Shown piece after piece: positions 16,863-25,221 of a DNA stretch of 64,000 bases. The position numbers were made by a program, and so were the translations under genes. Every line of letters begins with the position of its first letter. The first letter of the stretch is position 1. The stretch comes from Actinacidiphila acididurans (lineage in GTDB: Bacteria > Actinomycetota > Actinomycetes > Streptomycetales > Streptomycetaceae), in assembly GCF_016918855.1 (NCBI RefSeq), contig NZ_JADKYB010000016.1:142566-206565 (forward strand). The letters are read 5' to 3'. Under the pieces are notes generated by a model, which was not told where the DNA came from, ran no database searches, and was given only the letters and a program-made list of their open reading frames with translations.

Positions 16863-17297
16863 CTACCGATCGGCTTCGGCCCGGCCGGTCCGGGCGTCGA
16901 CGGCCACCCGGACCGTCGCGCCCCGCGAAGTCGTGCCGTACACCGGACAGTTCTCTGTGTAGAGGCGTACCAGGAGATCCGCCTCCTCCCGGGTGACGCC
17001 CCACGTGGTGACCTCCAGTACGACCTCCTCGTACGCGGTGGGATCGGTGGGGTGCCGGGTGTAGGAGACCTTCGCTTCGACGTCGTCCAGGGCGATGGCC
17101 TCTTCCCGTGCGAAATGCGTGACGCTGCTGGTGGCGCAGGCGCCGAGCGCGGCCAGCAGGAGTTCGCCGGCCAGCCAGGCCTGCCCGCGGCCGCCGCGGC
17201 TGTCGGTGGAGTCGACCACGAGGAGGCGCTCCCTGGCCTCGGCCAGGAACCGCCCCTGGGTACGGGTGGTGCCGACGACGACGGTGTTGTCCGCCAT
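16863..17297 (-). CDS. OsmC family protein
   Basis: The 144-residue protein matches the OsmC/Ohr fold: 'GELLLAALGACATSSVTHFA' contains the first conserved cysteine and 'LVRLYTENCPVYGT' the second. This peroxidatic cysteine pair reduces organic hydroperoxides in characterised relatives. Start ATG 17297 follows GAGGACC. Located between an SsuD-like LLM monooxygenase and a GntR gene in one operon, it may remove peroxides or persulfides formed during sulfonate oxidation; that role is inferred. Confidence 0.87.
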   Translation of the reverse strand: MADNTVVVGTTRTQGRFLAEARERLLVVDSTDSRGGRGQAWLAGELLLAALGACATSSVTHFAREEAIALDDVEAKVSYTRHPTDPTAYEEVVLEVTTWGVTREEADLLVRLYTENCPVYGTTSRGATVRVAVDARTGRAEADR

Positions 17298-17360
17298 GGT
17301 GGTCCTCACTTCATCAATCGGTGGGTGCGTGGGTCGGTGCAGCACGGGCGGGTGCGGCCG

Positions 17361-18473
17361 TCAGGCGCCGCGCACGTGCGGCAGGATCTTCTCCGCGACC
17401 TCGTAGGCGCCTTCGAGCAGCGGCAGCGAGTCGAGGATGAAGATGTCGATGCCCAACTGCCGGTACTCCCGCAGCCGCGCGGCGATCGTGCGGTGGCCGC
17501 CCACCAGAGCCATGGGCGGACCCTGCTGGAGCAGGGAGATGCCCGGCCACAGCACGTCGTCGTGGGCCAGGTCGCGTGCGGAGTCCGGTAGCCGGCCGGC
17601 GCGCAGCGCGTCGAGGCCGGCGGCCGGCAGGGTGGCGAAGATCCGCGACTGGGTGACCGAACGGCCTCCGGCGTTACCGCCCTTGCCGATGACGCCGAGT
17701 TTGCGGTCCAGGGTGGCACGGCTGGTCGCCCGCAGGAGCGCGTCGGCCTTGCGCCAGGCATCGGCGTCGGTCTCGCCGGTGACCAGGGAGGCGCGCAGGC
17801 CCAGGCGAGGTGCGCGGCCGTGGTCGGCGGCGCGGTCCCGTACGGCCGCCAGCTTCTCCTCGATCCGGCCCAAGGGTTCGGCGAAGGTCAGGTAGGCGTC
17901 GGCGAAGCGGGCGGCCACCTCCAGGGCCTTGCCGGAGGAGCCGGAGAACCACAGTGGGATGTGGTCACGCCGGGAGCGGACCCAGGGGTTGCCCACGGCG
18001 TTCTCCACGTCGACGTAGCGCCCGCGGTAGGTGACGGTCTCGCCGGCGACGAGTCGGTTGAAGACCTCCCAGTACTCGGCGTGCAGGTCGTAGCGCTCGT
18101 CGTTCTCCAGCCGGATGCCGTGCTGCCGCCAGATCGGGGTCTCGGAGTTGATGACGTTGATCAGCAGCCGGCCGTCGAAGAGCTCGTCGAAGCTGATGGC
18201 CGTGTTGGCCAGTTCGGTGACGGAGGTGACCTGCGGGCGCAGCGCGAGCAGGGGCTTGAAGTCGCGGGTGACGGTGGCGGCGGCGGTTCCCGTCACCCAT
18301 GCGTTGTGGCCGGTGGTGGACAGCAGGGCGCCGCTGTAGGGCAGGGAGTCCAGCGCGGTGGCCAGCGCCTTGACGTCCGGCAGGCGGATGTCGCGCCGGC
18401 CCTCGGGCTCCCAGGGATAGGGGCCGTCGTGGGAGACGTAGTACCAGAGGAATTCGGGATCGGTGACGCTCAC
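17361..18473 (-). CDS. LLM-class FMNH2-dependent monooxygenase, alkanesulfonate monooxygenase (SsuD)-like
   Basis: This 370-residue luciferase-like enzyme carries 'LTTTG'-like loop residues in 'ALLSTTGHNAWVTGTAAA', then 'DFKPLLALRPQVTSVTELANT', 'FDGRLLINVINSETPIWRQHG' and 'DHIPLWFSGSSGKALEVAA'. This is the SsuD pattern, whose members release sulfite from alkanesulfonates with FMNH2 and O2. It starts at GTG 18473 (AAAGGACG upstream), 37 bp after the MFS gene. The adjacent FMN reductase at 21064 could supply the flavin. The actual sulfonate is unknown. Confidence 0.87.
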   Translation of the reverse strand: MSVTDPEFLWYYVSHDGPYPWEPEGRRDIRLPDVKALATALDSLPYSGALLSTTGHNAWVTGTAAATVTRDFKPLLALRPQVTSVTELANTAISFDELFDGRLLINVINSETPIWRQHGIRLENDERYDLHAEYWEVFNRLVAGETVTYRGRYVDVENAVGNPWVRSRRDHIPLWFSGSSGKALEVAARFADAYLTFAEPLGRIEEKLAAVRDRAADHGRAPRLGLRASLVTGETDADAWRKADALLRATSRATLDRKLGVIGKGGNAGGRSVTQSRIFATLPAAGLDALRAGRLPDSARDLAHDDVLWPGISLLQQGPPMALVGGHRTIAARLREYRQLGIDIFILDSLPLLEGAYEVAEKILPHVRGA

Positions 18474-18510
18474 GGGAGCACGTCCTTTCGTGGTTTTCGG
18501 GGCGGGCGGG

Positions 18511-19773
18511 TCAGTCCGGCAGTCCGCGGCCGCGGGTCTCCGGCAGGAACAGCACCGCGGCCAGGCCGATGAGGTACAGCGGGGCGAAGGCGGCGGCGGT
18601 ACGCCCGAACCCGCCGATCGCCGAGGCCAGCGAGCCCGAGACGATCGAGCCGGCCATGGCGAGGTAGCGAGCGCCGGAGAACACCGAACTGATGGCGGTG
18701 GCCCGCACGGCGGTGGGGAACAGTTCCGGGGTGTGCACGGCGTACCAGGCGTACAGGCCGCCGGTGAAGAACCCCGCGACCAGTTGCAGCCAGGTCACCA
18801 GTCCTGCTCCGTGCACTCCGAGAAAGACCACCGGCACGACGGCCGCCGAACCGGCGAAGTACAGCACGGTCGTGGGCTTGCGGCCCCACCACTCGGCGAG
18901 GAACCCCAGCGCGACGCAGCCGAGGATCTCTCCGACGTTGTAGAGCGCGCCGGCCCAGCCCGTGTAGAAGGCGATCCGGCGCGGGTCGTGGACCATCCCG
19001 CCGACGAAGGTCGGCAGGAAGGACGAGACCGCCCACCAGCCGCCGGTGATGCCGATCGACACCACAAGAGCGGCGAGGAACCGCCGCAGCAGGCCGGAGC
19101 CGGCGCCGCGCAAGTCCGACCACCGGACCGCCCGGGCCCGTCCGGCCCAGCGCGGGGACTCGGGGATGCTGCGGAAGACAGCTGCGACCACGAGGAGCGG
19201 CAGCAGACCGAAGAGGTACATCCACCGCCACGACAGCCCCCAGGTGGAGCCGACCAGCACCCACAGGGCGGAGACGATCAGTCCGCCCACGGAGAAGCCG
19301 GCCTGGAGCAGTCCGGCGCCTTTGGTGCGCCACCGCTCCGGCCAGACCTCCTGGAGCAGCGAGGTGCCCACGCCCCACTCGGCTCCGATGCCGACACCCG
19401 TGACGAAACGGGTGAGGCCGAGCAGCCACCAGGTGCCGGTGACCGCGGAGGCGACCGTGGCCACGCTGTACACCGCGACGCCGGCGACCATGGTCCGGCG
19501 CCGGCCGAGCCGGTCGCCCAGGGCGCCGCCCACGATGCCGCCGGTCGCCCAGCCCGCCAGGGTGAGGGCCAGCAGGTACCCCATGTAACGCGGGACCGAG
19601 CCGGCCTCGCTCGTCGGCAGGAGGTCGAGGAGGGCCGGTTTGCCGGTGATGATCAGGACGAACGTGTCGTAGCCGTCGGCGATCCAGAAGACGGTGGTGA
19701 TCGCGAGTACGGTCCACGCGCGGCGGTCGAGTCCGGCCGGTGCCGGGGGCGCCGAGGCGACGGTGGAGGTCAT
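18511..19773 (-). CDS. MFS transporter (sugar-porter/aromatic-acid symporter type)
   Basis: The 420-residue membrane protein has about 12 predicted transmembrane helices. The MFS loop 2-3 signature is 'GGALGDRLGRRRTM' and a second copy appears as 'LAEWWGRKPTT'. The first helix includes 'WIADGYDTFVL', with the acidic residues typical of proton-coupled organic-acid importers. ATG 19773 overlaps the stop of the LLM gene upstream by four bases (ATGA), with AGGAG upstream, so they are translationally coupled. It probably imports the substrate for the two LLM enzymes flanking it. Confidence 0.9.
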   Translation of the reverse strand: MTSTVASAPPAPAGLDRRAWTVLAITTVFWIADGYDTFVLIITGKPALLDLLPTSEAGSVPRYMGYLLALTLAGWATGGIVGGALGDRLGRRRTMVAGVAVYSVATVASAVTGTWWLLGLTRFVTGVGIGAEWGVGTSLLQEVWPERWRTKGAGLLQAGFSVGGLIVSALWVLVGSTWGLSWRWMYLFGLLPLLVVAAVFRSIPESPRWAGRARAVRWSDLRGAGSGLLRRFLAALVVSIGITGGWWAVSSFLPTFVGGMVHDPRRIAFYTGWAGALYNVGEILGCVALGFLAEWWGRKPTTVLYFAGSAAVVPVVFLGVHGAGLVTWLQLVAGFFTGGLYAWYAVHTPELFPTAVRATAISSVFSGARYLAMAGSIVSGSLASAIGGFGRTAAAFAPLYLIGLAAVLFLPETRGRGLPD

Positions 19774-20975
19774 GAGGTCTCCTGCGGGGACGGGAGGCGG
19801 TCGGCGGGTATGCGCAGCCCCGCCTGCTCCAGCAGCGGGACGATCGCCCGGCCGAAGTGGTCGAGTTCGGGGAGGTAGTCGTAGAAGGTGAGCTGGACGC
19901 CGTCGAGGCCGGCGGCGTGCAGGTCGGCCAGGCGCCGGGCGACCTGGTCCGGGTCGCCCACGATGTGCAGGTGTCCGCCGACGGCGCGGCCGCGGGCGGA
20001 GTGCTCGAGCCAGGACCGGCTGTCGCCCGCGCGGTGCCGCCCGGTGAAGTTGGTGATCGACTCCAGGTCGGCGTGGTCCATGATCGCCTGATAGCGGGCC
20101 TGCGCCTCCGGCGCGGTGGGGGCGGAGACCACCGTGGGATTGATGATCACCTTGACCTCGCGGCCCCGGTCCCGGGCGGCCTGCTTGACGCGGGCGACGT
20201 GGTCGGGCAGGGCGCTGATCGCTCGGTCGAAGTCCTCCCCCGCGGGCGAGGAGACGAAGACGATGTCGGAGTGCCTGCCGCCGTAGGCGAAGCCGGCCGG
20301 GGAGCCGCTGGCGGAGACCAGGATTGGCCGGCCGTAGGCGGGCCGGGGGGAGACGTAGGCACCGCGCAGGGACCAGTGCCGGCCCTCGTAGCCGAGGTTG
20401 TCCCGCCCGGCCCACAGGTCCTCGCAGATCGCGGTGAACTCGTCGACCGCCTCGTAGCGCAGGTCGTGGTCGAGACGGGTCGTGCCGAACATCTCCGGCT
20501 CGGTGTCGGCGTAGCCGGTCACGATGTTGGCGCCGAAGCGGCCGCCGGAGATGTGGTCCGCCGTGGCCAGGAACTTGGCCAGGTGCAGCGGGTGCCAGGG
20601 GCCGTAGAGGGCGTGGACCGTGCCCAGCAGAAGGATGCGCGAGGTGGCCGCGGACAGCGCGACGGCCGAGACGAACGGGTCGAGGAAGTTCTCGCGGTAC
20701 CCGGTCGCGCCGCCGAAGCCGCCCTTGGGCAGCCACTGCGACAGGCCGAAGGCGATGTCGAAGCCGAACGCCTCGGCGCGCCGCGTCAGTTCGAGGTTGT
20801 AGGGATAAGTCCAGTCAGTGCCGCGGGGCAGCGTGGACTGCGACCATCCACCGGTCTGCAGCGGCAGGAAGATGCCGAGCAGGAACGGCTGGCGGAAGGC
20901 ACGGGACAGCGGGCTGTCGGGGAACTCCTGCGGCCCCGGCGGGACGTGCAGGGTTTCTCGGGTGCGTACGGACAC
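19770..20975 (-). CDS. LLM-class flavin-dependent monooxygenase, RutA/dimethylsulfone-type
   Basis: A 401-residue enzyme of the luciferase superfamily. 'LLGIFLPLQTGGWSQST', 'AEAFGFDIAFGLSQW', 'ADHISGGRFGANIVTGY' and 'GGRHSDIVFVS' resemble the RutA and SfnG group (pyrimidine or dimethylsulfone oxygenation with FMNH2). It is first in the operon LLM-MFS-LLM-OsmC-GntR. An AT-rich perfect palindrome lies 36 bp upstream. Sulfone or sulfonate oxidation is inferred from neighbours; another heteroatom-containing substrate remains possible. Confidence 0.87.
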   Translation of the reverse strand: MSVRTRETLHVPPGPQEFPDSPLSRAFRQPFLLGIFLPLQTGGWSQSTLPRGTDWTYPYNLELTRRAEAFGFDIAFGLSQWLPKGGFGGATGYRENFLDPFVSAVALSAATSRILLLGTVHALYGPWHPLHLAKFLATADHISGGRFGANIVTGYADTEPEMFGTTRLDHDLRYEAVDEFTAICEDLWAGRDNLGYEGRHWSLRGAYVSPRPAYGRPILVSASGSPAGFAYGGRHSDIVFVSSPAGEDFDRAISALPDHVARVKQAARDRGREVKVIINPTVVSAPTAPEAQARYQAIMDHADLESITNFTGRHRAGDSRSWLEHSARGRAVGGHLHIVGDPDQVARRLADLHAAGLDGVQLTFYDYLPELDHFGRAIVPLLEQAGLRIPADRLPSPQETS

Positions 20976-21010
20976 GGGGGCTCCGGAGTGCCGGTCGGTC
21001 CGTCAGTTCT

Positions 21011-21032
21011 CATGCAATATATAAATTGCATG
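21011..21032. promoter_or_regulatory. AT-rich inverted repeat, probable operator
   Basis: Perfect 8-bp arms CATGCAAT and ATTGCATG flank ATATAA. The site is strikingly AT-rich for this genome and overlaps a TATATT-like -10 on the minus strand, 36 bp before the LLM start. It is a good candidate site for the GntR protein encoded at the end of the same operon. Confidence 0.6.
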
Positions 21033-21063
21033 AGCTGGCGGAGTGTGAAGGAGTGGATCGCGG

Positions 21064-21705
21064 TCAGGACCGCGGGGGCCGGGGTGCCGGGGAGGTCCTG
21101 GCGGCCTGTGGTGCGGCCTCCCGTACGGTGCGGGTCCGGCGCCGGGTGGCGCAGCCGACGGGCGCGCGTACTCGGGGGGCCTCCACCGCCGTGGTGAACT
21201 GATCGAGCACCTGCTCCAGACCTTCCGCGGCGCCGGCCTCGATCCGGAGCGAGCCGTCCGGCTGGGCCACCAGGTCGCGGTCGAGCAGGAACCACCCTTG
21301 GACGATGTGTGCCGCGCCCATCGAGGACAGCACGGGCCGCAGCGTGTAGTCGATCGCCAGGACATGCCTCGTGCTGCCGCCGGTTGCGAGCGGGAGCACC
21401 GTCTTGCCGGCCAGGGCGTGCTGGGGCAGGACGTCGAGCAGGGCTTTGAGCAGGCCGGAGTACGCGGCCTTGTAGACCGGTGTGCCGACCACGACGGCGT
21501 CGGCCTGCTCGAACAGCGCCTGTGCGCGGACGATCGCGGGGTGGCCGGCATCGGCGCTCAGCAGTGCCTGTGCCGGCAGGTCACGCGCGTCCAGCGGCGT
21601 CACCGTGTGCCCGCGGCTCGCCAGCCGGGCATCGAGGTGGCGCAGCAGGCGCGCGGTGCGCGAGGTCGGGGAAGGGCTTCCTGACACGGACAGAACGGTG
21701 GCCAT
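21064..21705 (-). CDS. NADPH-dependent FMN reductase, SsuE/MsuE type
   Basis: The 213-residue flavodoxin-like reductase begins 'ATVLSVSGSPSPTSRTARLL' and has 'ADAVVVGTPVYKAAYSGLLKALLD' (key part 'VVVGTPVYKAAYSGLLKALL'), diagnostic of SsuE. SsuE supplies FMNH2 to alkanesulfonate monooxygenase. Its tail is extended by about 30 Arg/Pro/Thr-rich residues beyond the usual end. ATG 21705 has ACGAGGACG upstream. It sits immediately before the LLM-MFS-LLM operon and after a cysteine leader peptide, a classic sulfonate-use arrangement. Confidence 0.88.
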   Translation of the reverse strand: MATVLSVSGSPSPTSRTARLLRHLDARLASRGHTVTPLDARDLPAQALLSADAGHPAIVRAQALFEQADAVVVGTPVYKAAYSGLLKALLDVLPQHALAGKTVLPLATGGSTRHVLAIDYTLRPVLSSMGAAHIVQGWFLLDRDLVAQPDGSLRIEAGAAEGLEQVLDQFTTAVEAPRVRAPVGCATRRRTRTVREAAPQAARTSPAPRPPRS

Positions 21706-22063
21706 ACGTCCTCGTTTCGGAGAGGTGGACCGGTACGGGCGGCCGGCGCACCCTGGCGGGCGTCGCCGCGCCCGCGCGCGTCGTTGCGCGGGACGGGGCG
21801 CAGGCCCGGCCTGTCGAGCCTGCGGGGGGCTGAACGGGAGCCGGTGCCGACCGATGTGGGCGTACGGCTGCGGGGCAACGGCCGCACGGCGGGGCGCATT
21901 CGGGCGGCCGTGGACGCCGGTGTATGTATCGCCTTGCCCGAGACGCAAGGCCGGGGACGCTCACGATCCCGGGGAAGAAAAGCCGGACACCGGGCGAGGC
22001 GGGCGAGCCGGACAGACGCGGGGCCGGTGACGCTCGGGGCGTCTCAGCGGCGCCCCGGCGGGG
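21706..22063 (-). other. Long leader between leader peptide and FMN reductase
   Basis: About 358 bp of GC-rich sequence without a supported gene lies between the leader-peptide stop and the reductase. It is presumably transcribed and could hold attenuator structures. No rho-independent terminator with a T-run is obvious. Confidence 0.4.
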
Positions 22064-22141
22064 TCAGCGGCAACAGAACGCGCTGGAGACGCGCGCCAGG
22101 TCGATGTGGCGGCGCCGGGTGAGATCCAGTCGCGGGGTCAT
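22064..22141 (-). CDS. Cysteine leader peptide upstream of FMN reductase
   Basis: A 25-residue peptide starts at ATG 22141. Its core 'TRRRHIDLARVSSAFCC' ends in a Cys-Cys pair and one Arg before TGA. This matches the Streptomyces 'putative leader peptide' family preceding sulfur-assimilation operons. It lies on the same strand as, and 358 bp before, the SsuE-like reductase. Tandem Cys codons just before the stop suit ribosome-mediated sensing of cysteinyl-tRNA. No strong Shine-Dalgarno is visible. Confidence 0.85.
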   Translation of the reverse strand: MTPRLDLTRRRHIDLARVSSAFCCR

Positions 22142-22402
22142 GGAAAGAAAGTGCAACAGACAACGACCCTGCGGTCAACAAGGGTCTCGCATGACGGACG
22201 ACCCGACGGTCCGCGCGTACGCCCGCGTAGTGATCAGACCACTCTCCATACTCCCGTATCACTCCCGCAACAGTCTCCGGGCAGGCTGGTCACGATCACA
22301 CTCGCCGCACCGGTGCGGTGGGCGGGCGTGAGCCGGCGAGGACCGTGTGGACCCATGTGACTTGCGGACTGTCGTGAACCTGCCAAATCAAGGGGACGTG
22401 AC

Positions 22403-24271
22403 ATGGCGAACGGGAAGGCGGTGGCGCGCGTGCGCGTGGGCGGACGGTTGAGAGGTGCCGCCGTGGCGGCCGTAGTGGCAATGACCGCGGCGGCCTGCAC
22501 GGGCGGCGGAGGAGATCACACGGCGATCCAGAACGGCCAGAGCGCCACCGCCGCCTCTCACGGCCCGGCGAAGAAGGGTGGAACGGTCACCGTCGCCGAG
22601 ATCTCCGCACAACCCGACTTCGTCTTCCCGCTGGTGCCGGCGACCAACCAGAACGGCTGGAACGTCAACCTCACCCAGGGTCTGTGGCCGTTCCTGGTGT
22701 ACGCGGGGGACGGCGGCGCCTCGCAGGTCAACAAGGAACGAAGCCTGTTCACGTCGCTCGACTACGCCAACGGCGGCAAGCGGCTGACCATTCACCTCAA
22801 GAACTGGAACTGGTCGGACGGAAAGCCCGTCACCAGCCGCGACTTCACGTTCGTCTACAACCTGCTGAAGGCCAACTACAAGAACTGGCAGGCCCACCTC
22901 CAGGGGCTCTTTCCCGAAGACGTGACCAAGGTCGCCACGCCGGACGCGCACACCGTGGTCCTCGACCTCGACCGCGCCTACAACCCGGACTTCTACACCG
23001 ACGACGTGCTCAGCACGATTCCGCTGCTGCCGCAGCACGCCTGGGACAAGGAGTCCGCCACCGGCGCGGTCGGTGACTACGACACCACGGCTGCGGGCGC
23101 CAGGGCCGTCTACACGTTCCTGCAGAAGGAAGGCGCACAGACCGGCTCGTTCGCCACCAACCCGCTGTGGCAGGTGGTGGACGGTCCCTGGAAGCTCAAG
23201 GAGTTCCGTTCCAACGGCTACTACTCCTACGTTCCCAACCCGAACTACTCCGGGGCCAAGCCGGCCCTCGACAAGCTGGTCATCACCCCGTTCACCACCG
23301 ACACCCCCGAGATCAACGCGCTGCGCTCCGGCAGCAGCCTGGACGTCGCCGCGCTCCCGCTCAACGACATCGCCCAGGCGCGGGCGCTGACCCGCCAGGG
23401 CTACTCGATCGCCAGCCGGCCCATCCCCGGCGTCTCCCAGATCGTGCCGAACCTGTACAACGCCGGCGTCGGCCCGGTGCTGCGGCAGCTCTACGTCCGG
23501 CAGGCGCTGGAGTACCTGATCGACCGCCCGCAGATCGTCTCCAAGGTGTACGACGGCTATGCCGACCCGGGTAACGGGCCCGTCCCGGTCACGGCCCAGA
23601 AGAGCTGGGCCACCGCGCTGGAGACGTCCGGCGGCCCCTATCCCTACGCGCCGCAGAAGGCGGCCGCCCTGCTGAAGGCCCACGGCTGGAAGGTCGTGCC
23701 ACGGGGCACCACCGTATGCGAGGACCCCGGCACCGGGCCGAACCAGTGCGGCTCGGGCGTCAAGGCCGGCCAGGCGCTGACGTTCCAACTGATCTACTCC
23801 TCCGGACGGACCACCAATGATCAGCAGTTCGCCGCGATCAAGTCGTCGGAGGCCCAGGCCGGCATCACGCTGAACCTCAAGTCCGAGCCGTTCAACACCC
23901 TCATCGGCTCCCTGGGCACCTGCACCGCGTCCTCGCACCCGAAGTCCGGCTGCGGCTGGCAGTTGGCCAGCTACGGCTACGTGCCCTACCAGCTCTATCC
24001 GAACGGCTCCAGCCTCTTCGACACCGGGGGCGGCAACAACGCCGGCGGTTACTCCGACCCGACGATGGACAAGCTGATCAAGGAGACCGAGTACAGCACG
24101 GATCGCACCGTCTTCTCCCAGTACGAGGACTACGCCGCCCGCCAGCTCCCCTGGCTCTGGCTTCCGCTGCGGGCCGGTGTGCTGGTCTACCGGAGCAACC
24201 TGCAGGGTGTGGTGCCGCTCAACCCGTTCTCCGGCGGGAACAACTTCGAGGACTGGTACTACACGTCATGA
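22403..24271 (+). CDS. ABC transporter substrate-binding lipoprotein (peptide/nickel/opine family)
   Basis: The 622-residue protein has a lipoprotein signal with lipobox 'TAAAC' near residue 32 and then an SBP_bac_5 domain: 'KRLTIHLKNWNWSDGKPVTSRDFTFVYN' (key 'WSDGKPVTSRDF'), 'DTPEINALRSGSSLD' and 'YVRQALEYLIDRPQIVSKV'. It should bind an oligopeptide or similar ligand outside the membrane. It is the first gene of a four-gene Dpp-like operon (overlaps of 4 and 14 bp follow) and is divergent from the leader peptide and FMN reductase. That placement suggests uptake of a sulfur-containing ligand, an inference. Confidence 0.92.
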   Translation: MANGKAVARVRVGGRLRGAAVAAVVAMTAAACTGGGGDHTAIQNGQSATAASHGPAKKGGTVTVAEISAQPDFVFPLVPATNQNGWNVNLTQGLWPFLVYAGDGGASQVNKERSLFTSLDYANGGKRLTIHLKNWNWSDGKPVTSRDFTFVYNLLKANYKNWQAHLQGLFPEDVTKVATPDAHTVVLDLDRAYNPDFYTDDVLSTIPLLPQHAWDKESATGAVGDYDTTAAGARAVYTFLQKEGAQTGSFATNPLWQVVDGPWKLKEFRSNGYYSYVPNPNYSGAKPALDKLVITPFTTDTPEINALRSGSSLDVAALPLNDIAQARALTRQGYSIASRPIPGVSQIVPNLYNAGVGPVLRQLYVRQALEYLIDRPQIVSKVYDGYADPGNGPVPVTAQKSWATALETSGGPYPYAPQKAAALLKAHGWKVVPRGTTVCEDPGTGPNQCGSGVKAGQALTFQLIYSSGRTTNDQQFAAIKSSEAQAGITLNLKSEPFNTLIGSLGTCTASSHPKSGCGWQLASYGYVPYQLYPNGSSLFDTGGGNNAGGYSDPTMDKLIKETEYSTDRTVFSQYEDYAARQLPWLWLPLRAGVLVYRSNLQGVVPLNPFSGGNNFEDWYYTS

Positions 24272-25221
24272 CGGCGTATCTGCTTCGCCGGACCGGCCAG
24301 GCCGTCGTGGTGGTGATCGGCGTGATGGTCCTCACCTTCGCACTGATCCACTTCGAGCCCGGCAGCGCCGCCAGGGCCACCCTCGGCACCAGAGCCACGG
24401 CCGAGCGGATCGCGGTGTTCAACGCCGCCAACGGGCTGAACAGACCGCTGCCCGCGCAGTTCGTCACCTTCGTCAAGCAGGCACTCCAGGGGGACTTCGG
24501 CACCTCGTACTCGCTGCACCAGCCGGTGTCGGCCCTGATCGCCCAGCGGCTGCCCAGGGACGCGCTGCTGCTGGGGCTGTCGATCCTGCTGGCACTGGCC
24601 GTCGCCGTGCCGATGGGCGTCTACCAGGCGGTGCGTCGCGACAGCGCGGCGGACCACGTCCTGACCGTCGTGGCGTTCACCCTCTACTCGATGCCGGACT
24701 TCTTCTTCGGCCTGCTCCTGGTGGCGCTGTTCTCGGTGCAACTCCACATACTGCCCTCGCAGGCGCCACAGGCCGTGTCGGTCGGCGGTATCCTCGCCGA
24801 CCCGCGCGGGCTGGTGCTACCGGTGGTCACCCTGACACTGGTCAGCCTCGCGGGGTTCAGCCGCTACGTGCGCTCCTCGGCGATCAGCACCCTCGCCCAG
24901 GACTACGTGCTCGTGGCTCGTGCCAAGGGGCTGGCCGAGTCCCAGGTACTGCGCCGGCACGTGCTGCGCAACTCGCTGTTGCCGGTCGTCACCATCCTGG
25001 GACTTACCGCCCCGGCGATAGTGACCGGCGCCGTCATCGCCGAGTCGGTCTTCAACTACCCCGGCATGGGGCTGCTGTTCTACCAGGCGGCCACCAGCAA
25101 GGACTATCCCGTGCTGCTTGCCTCGACCTTGGTCGTCGGCGTGGCCACCGTGGTCGGCAGCCTCCTGGCAGATGTCGCCTACGGCATCCTCGACCCCCGG
25201 ATCCGCTATGACCGCGACTGA
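24268..25221 (+). CDS. ABC transporter permease, DppB/OppB type
   Basis: A 317-residue inner-membrane permease with about six helices. It begins 'MTAYLLRRTGQAVVVVIGV' as DppB proteins do and carries the EAA-loop region 'RAKGLAESQVLRRHVLRNSLLPV'-type residues (key 'ARAKGLAESQVLRRHVLRNS'), where the ATPase docks. Its ATG overlaps the upstream stop by four bases, and the second permease starts 14 bp before its end, indicating one operon. Confidence 0.93.
   Translation: MTAYLLRRTGQAVVVVIGVMVLTFALIHFEPGSAARATLGTRATAERIAVFNAANGLNRPLPAQFVTFVKQALQGDFGTSYSLHQPVSALIAQRLPRDALLLGLSILLALAVAVPMGVYQAVRRDSAADHVLTVVAFTLYSMPDFFFGLLLVALFSVQLHILPSQAPQAVSVGGILADPRGLVLPVVTLTLVSLAGFSRYVRSSAISTLAQDYVLVARAKGLAESQVLRRHVLRNSLLPVVTILGLTAPAIVTGAVIAESVFNYPGMGLLFYQAATSKDYPVLLASTLVVGVATVVGSLLADVAYGILDPRIRYDRD

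Noticed and set aside
22192..22331. Small + strand frame considered as another leader peptide before the ABC operon
   Set aside because: It lacks the HID..RV core and a ribosome-binding site.
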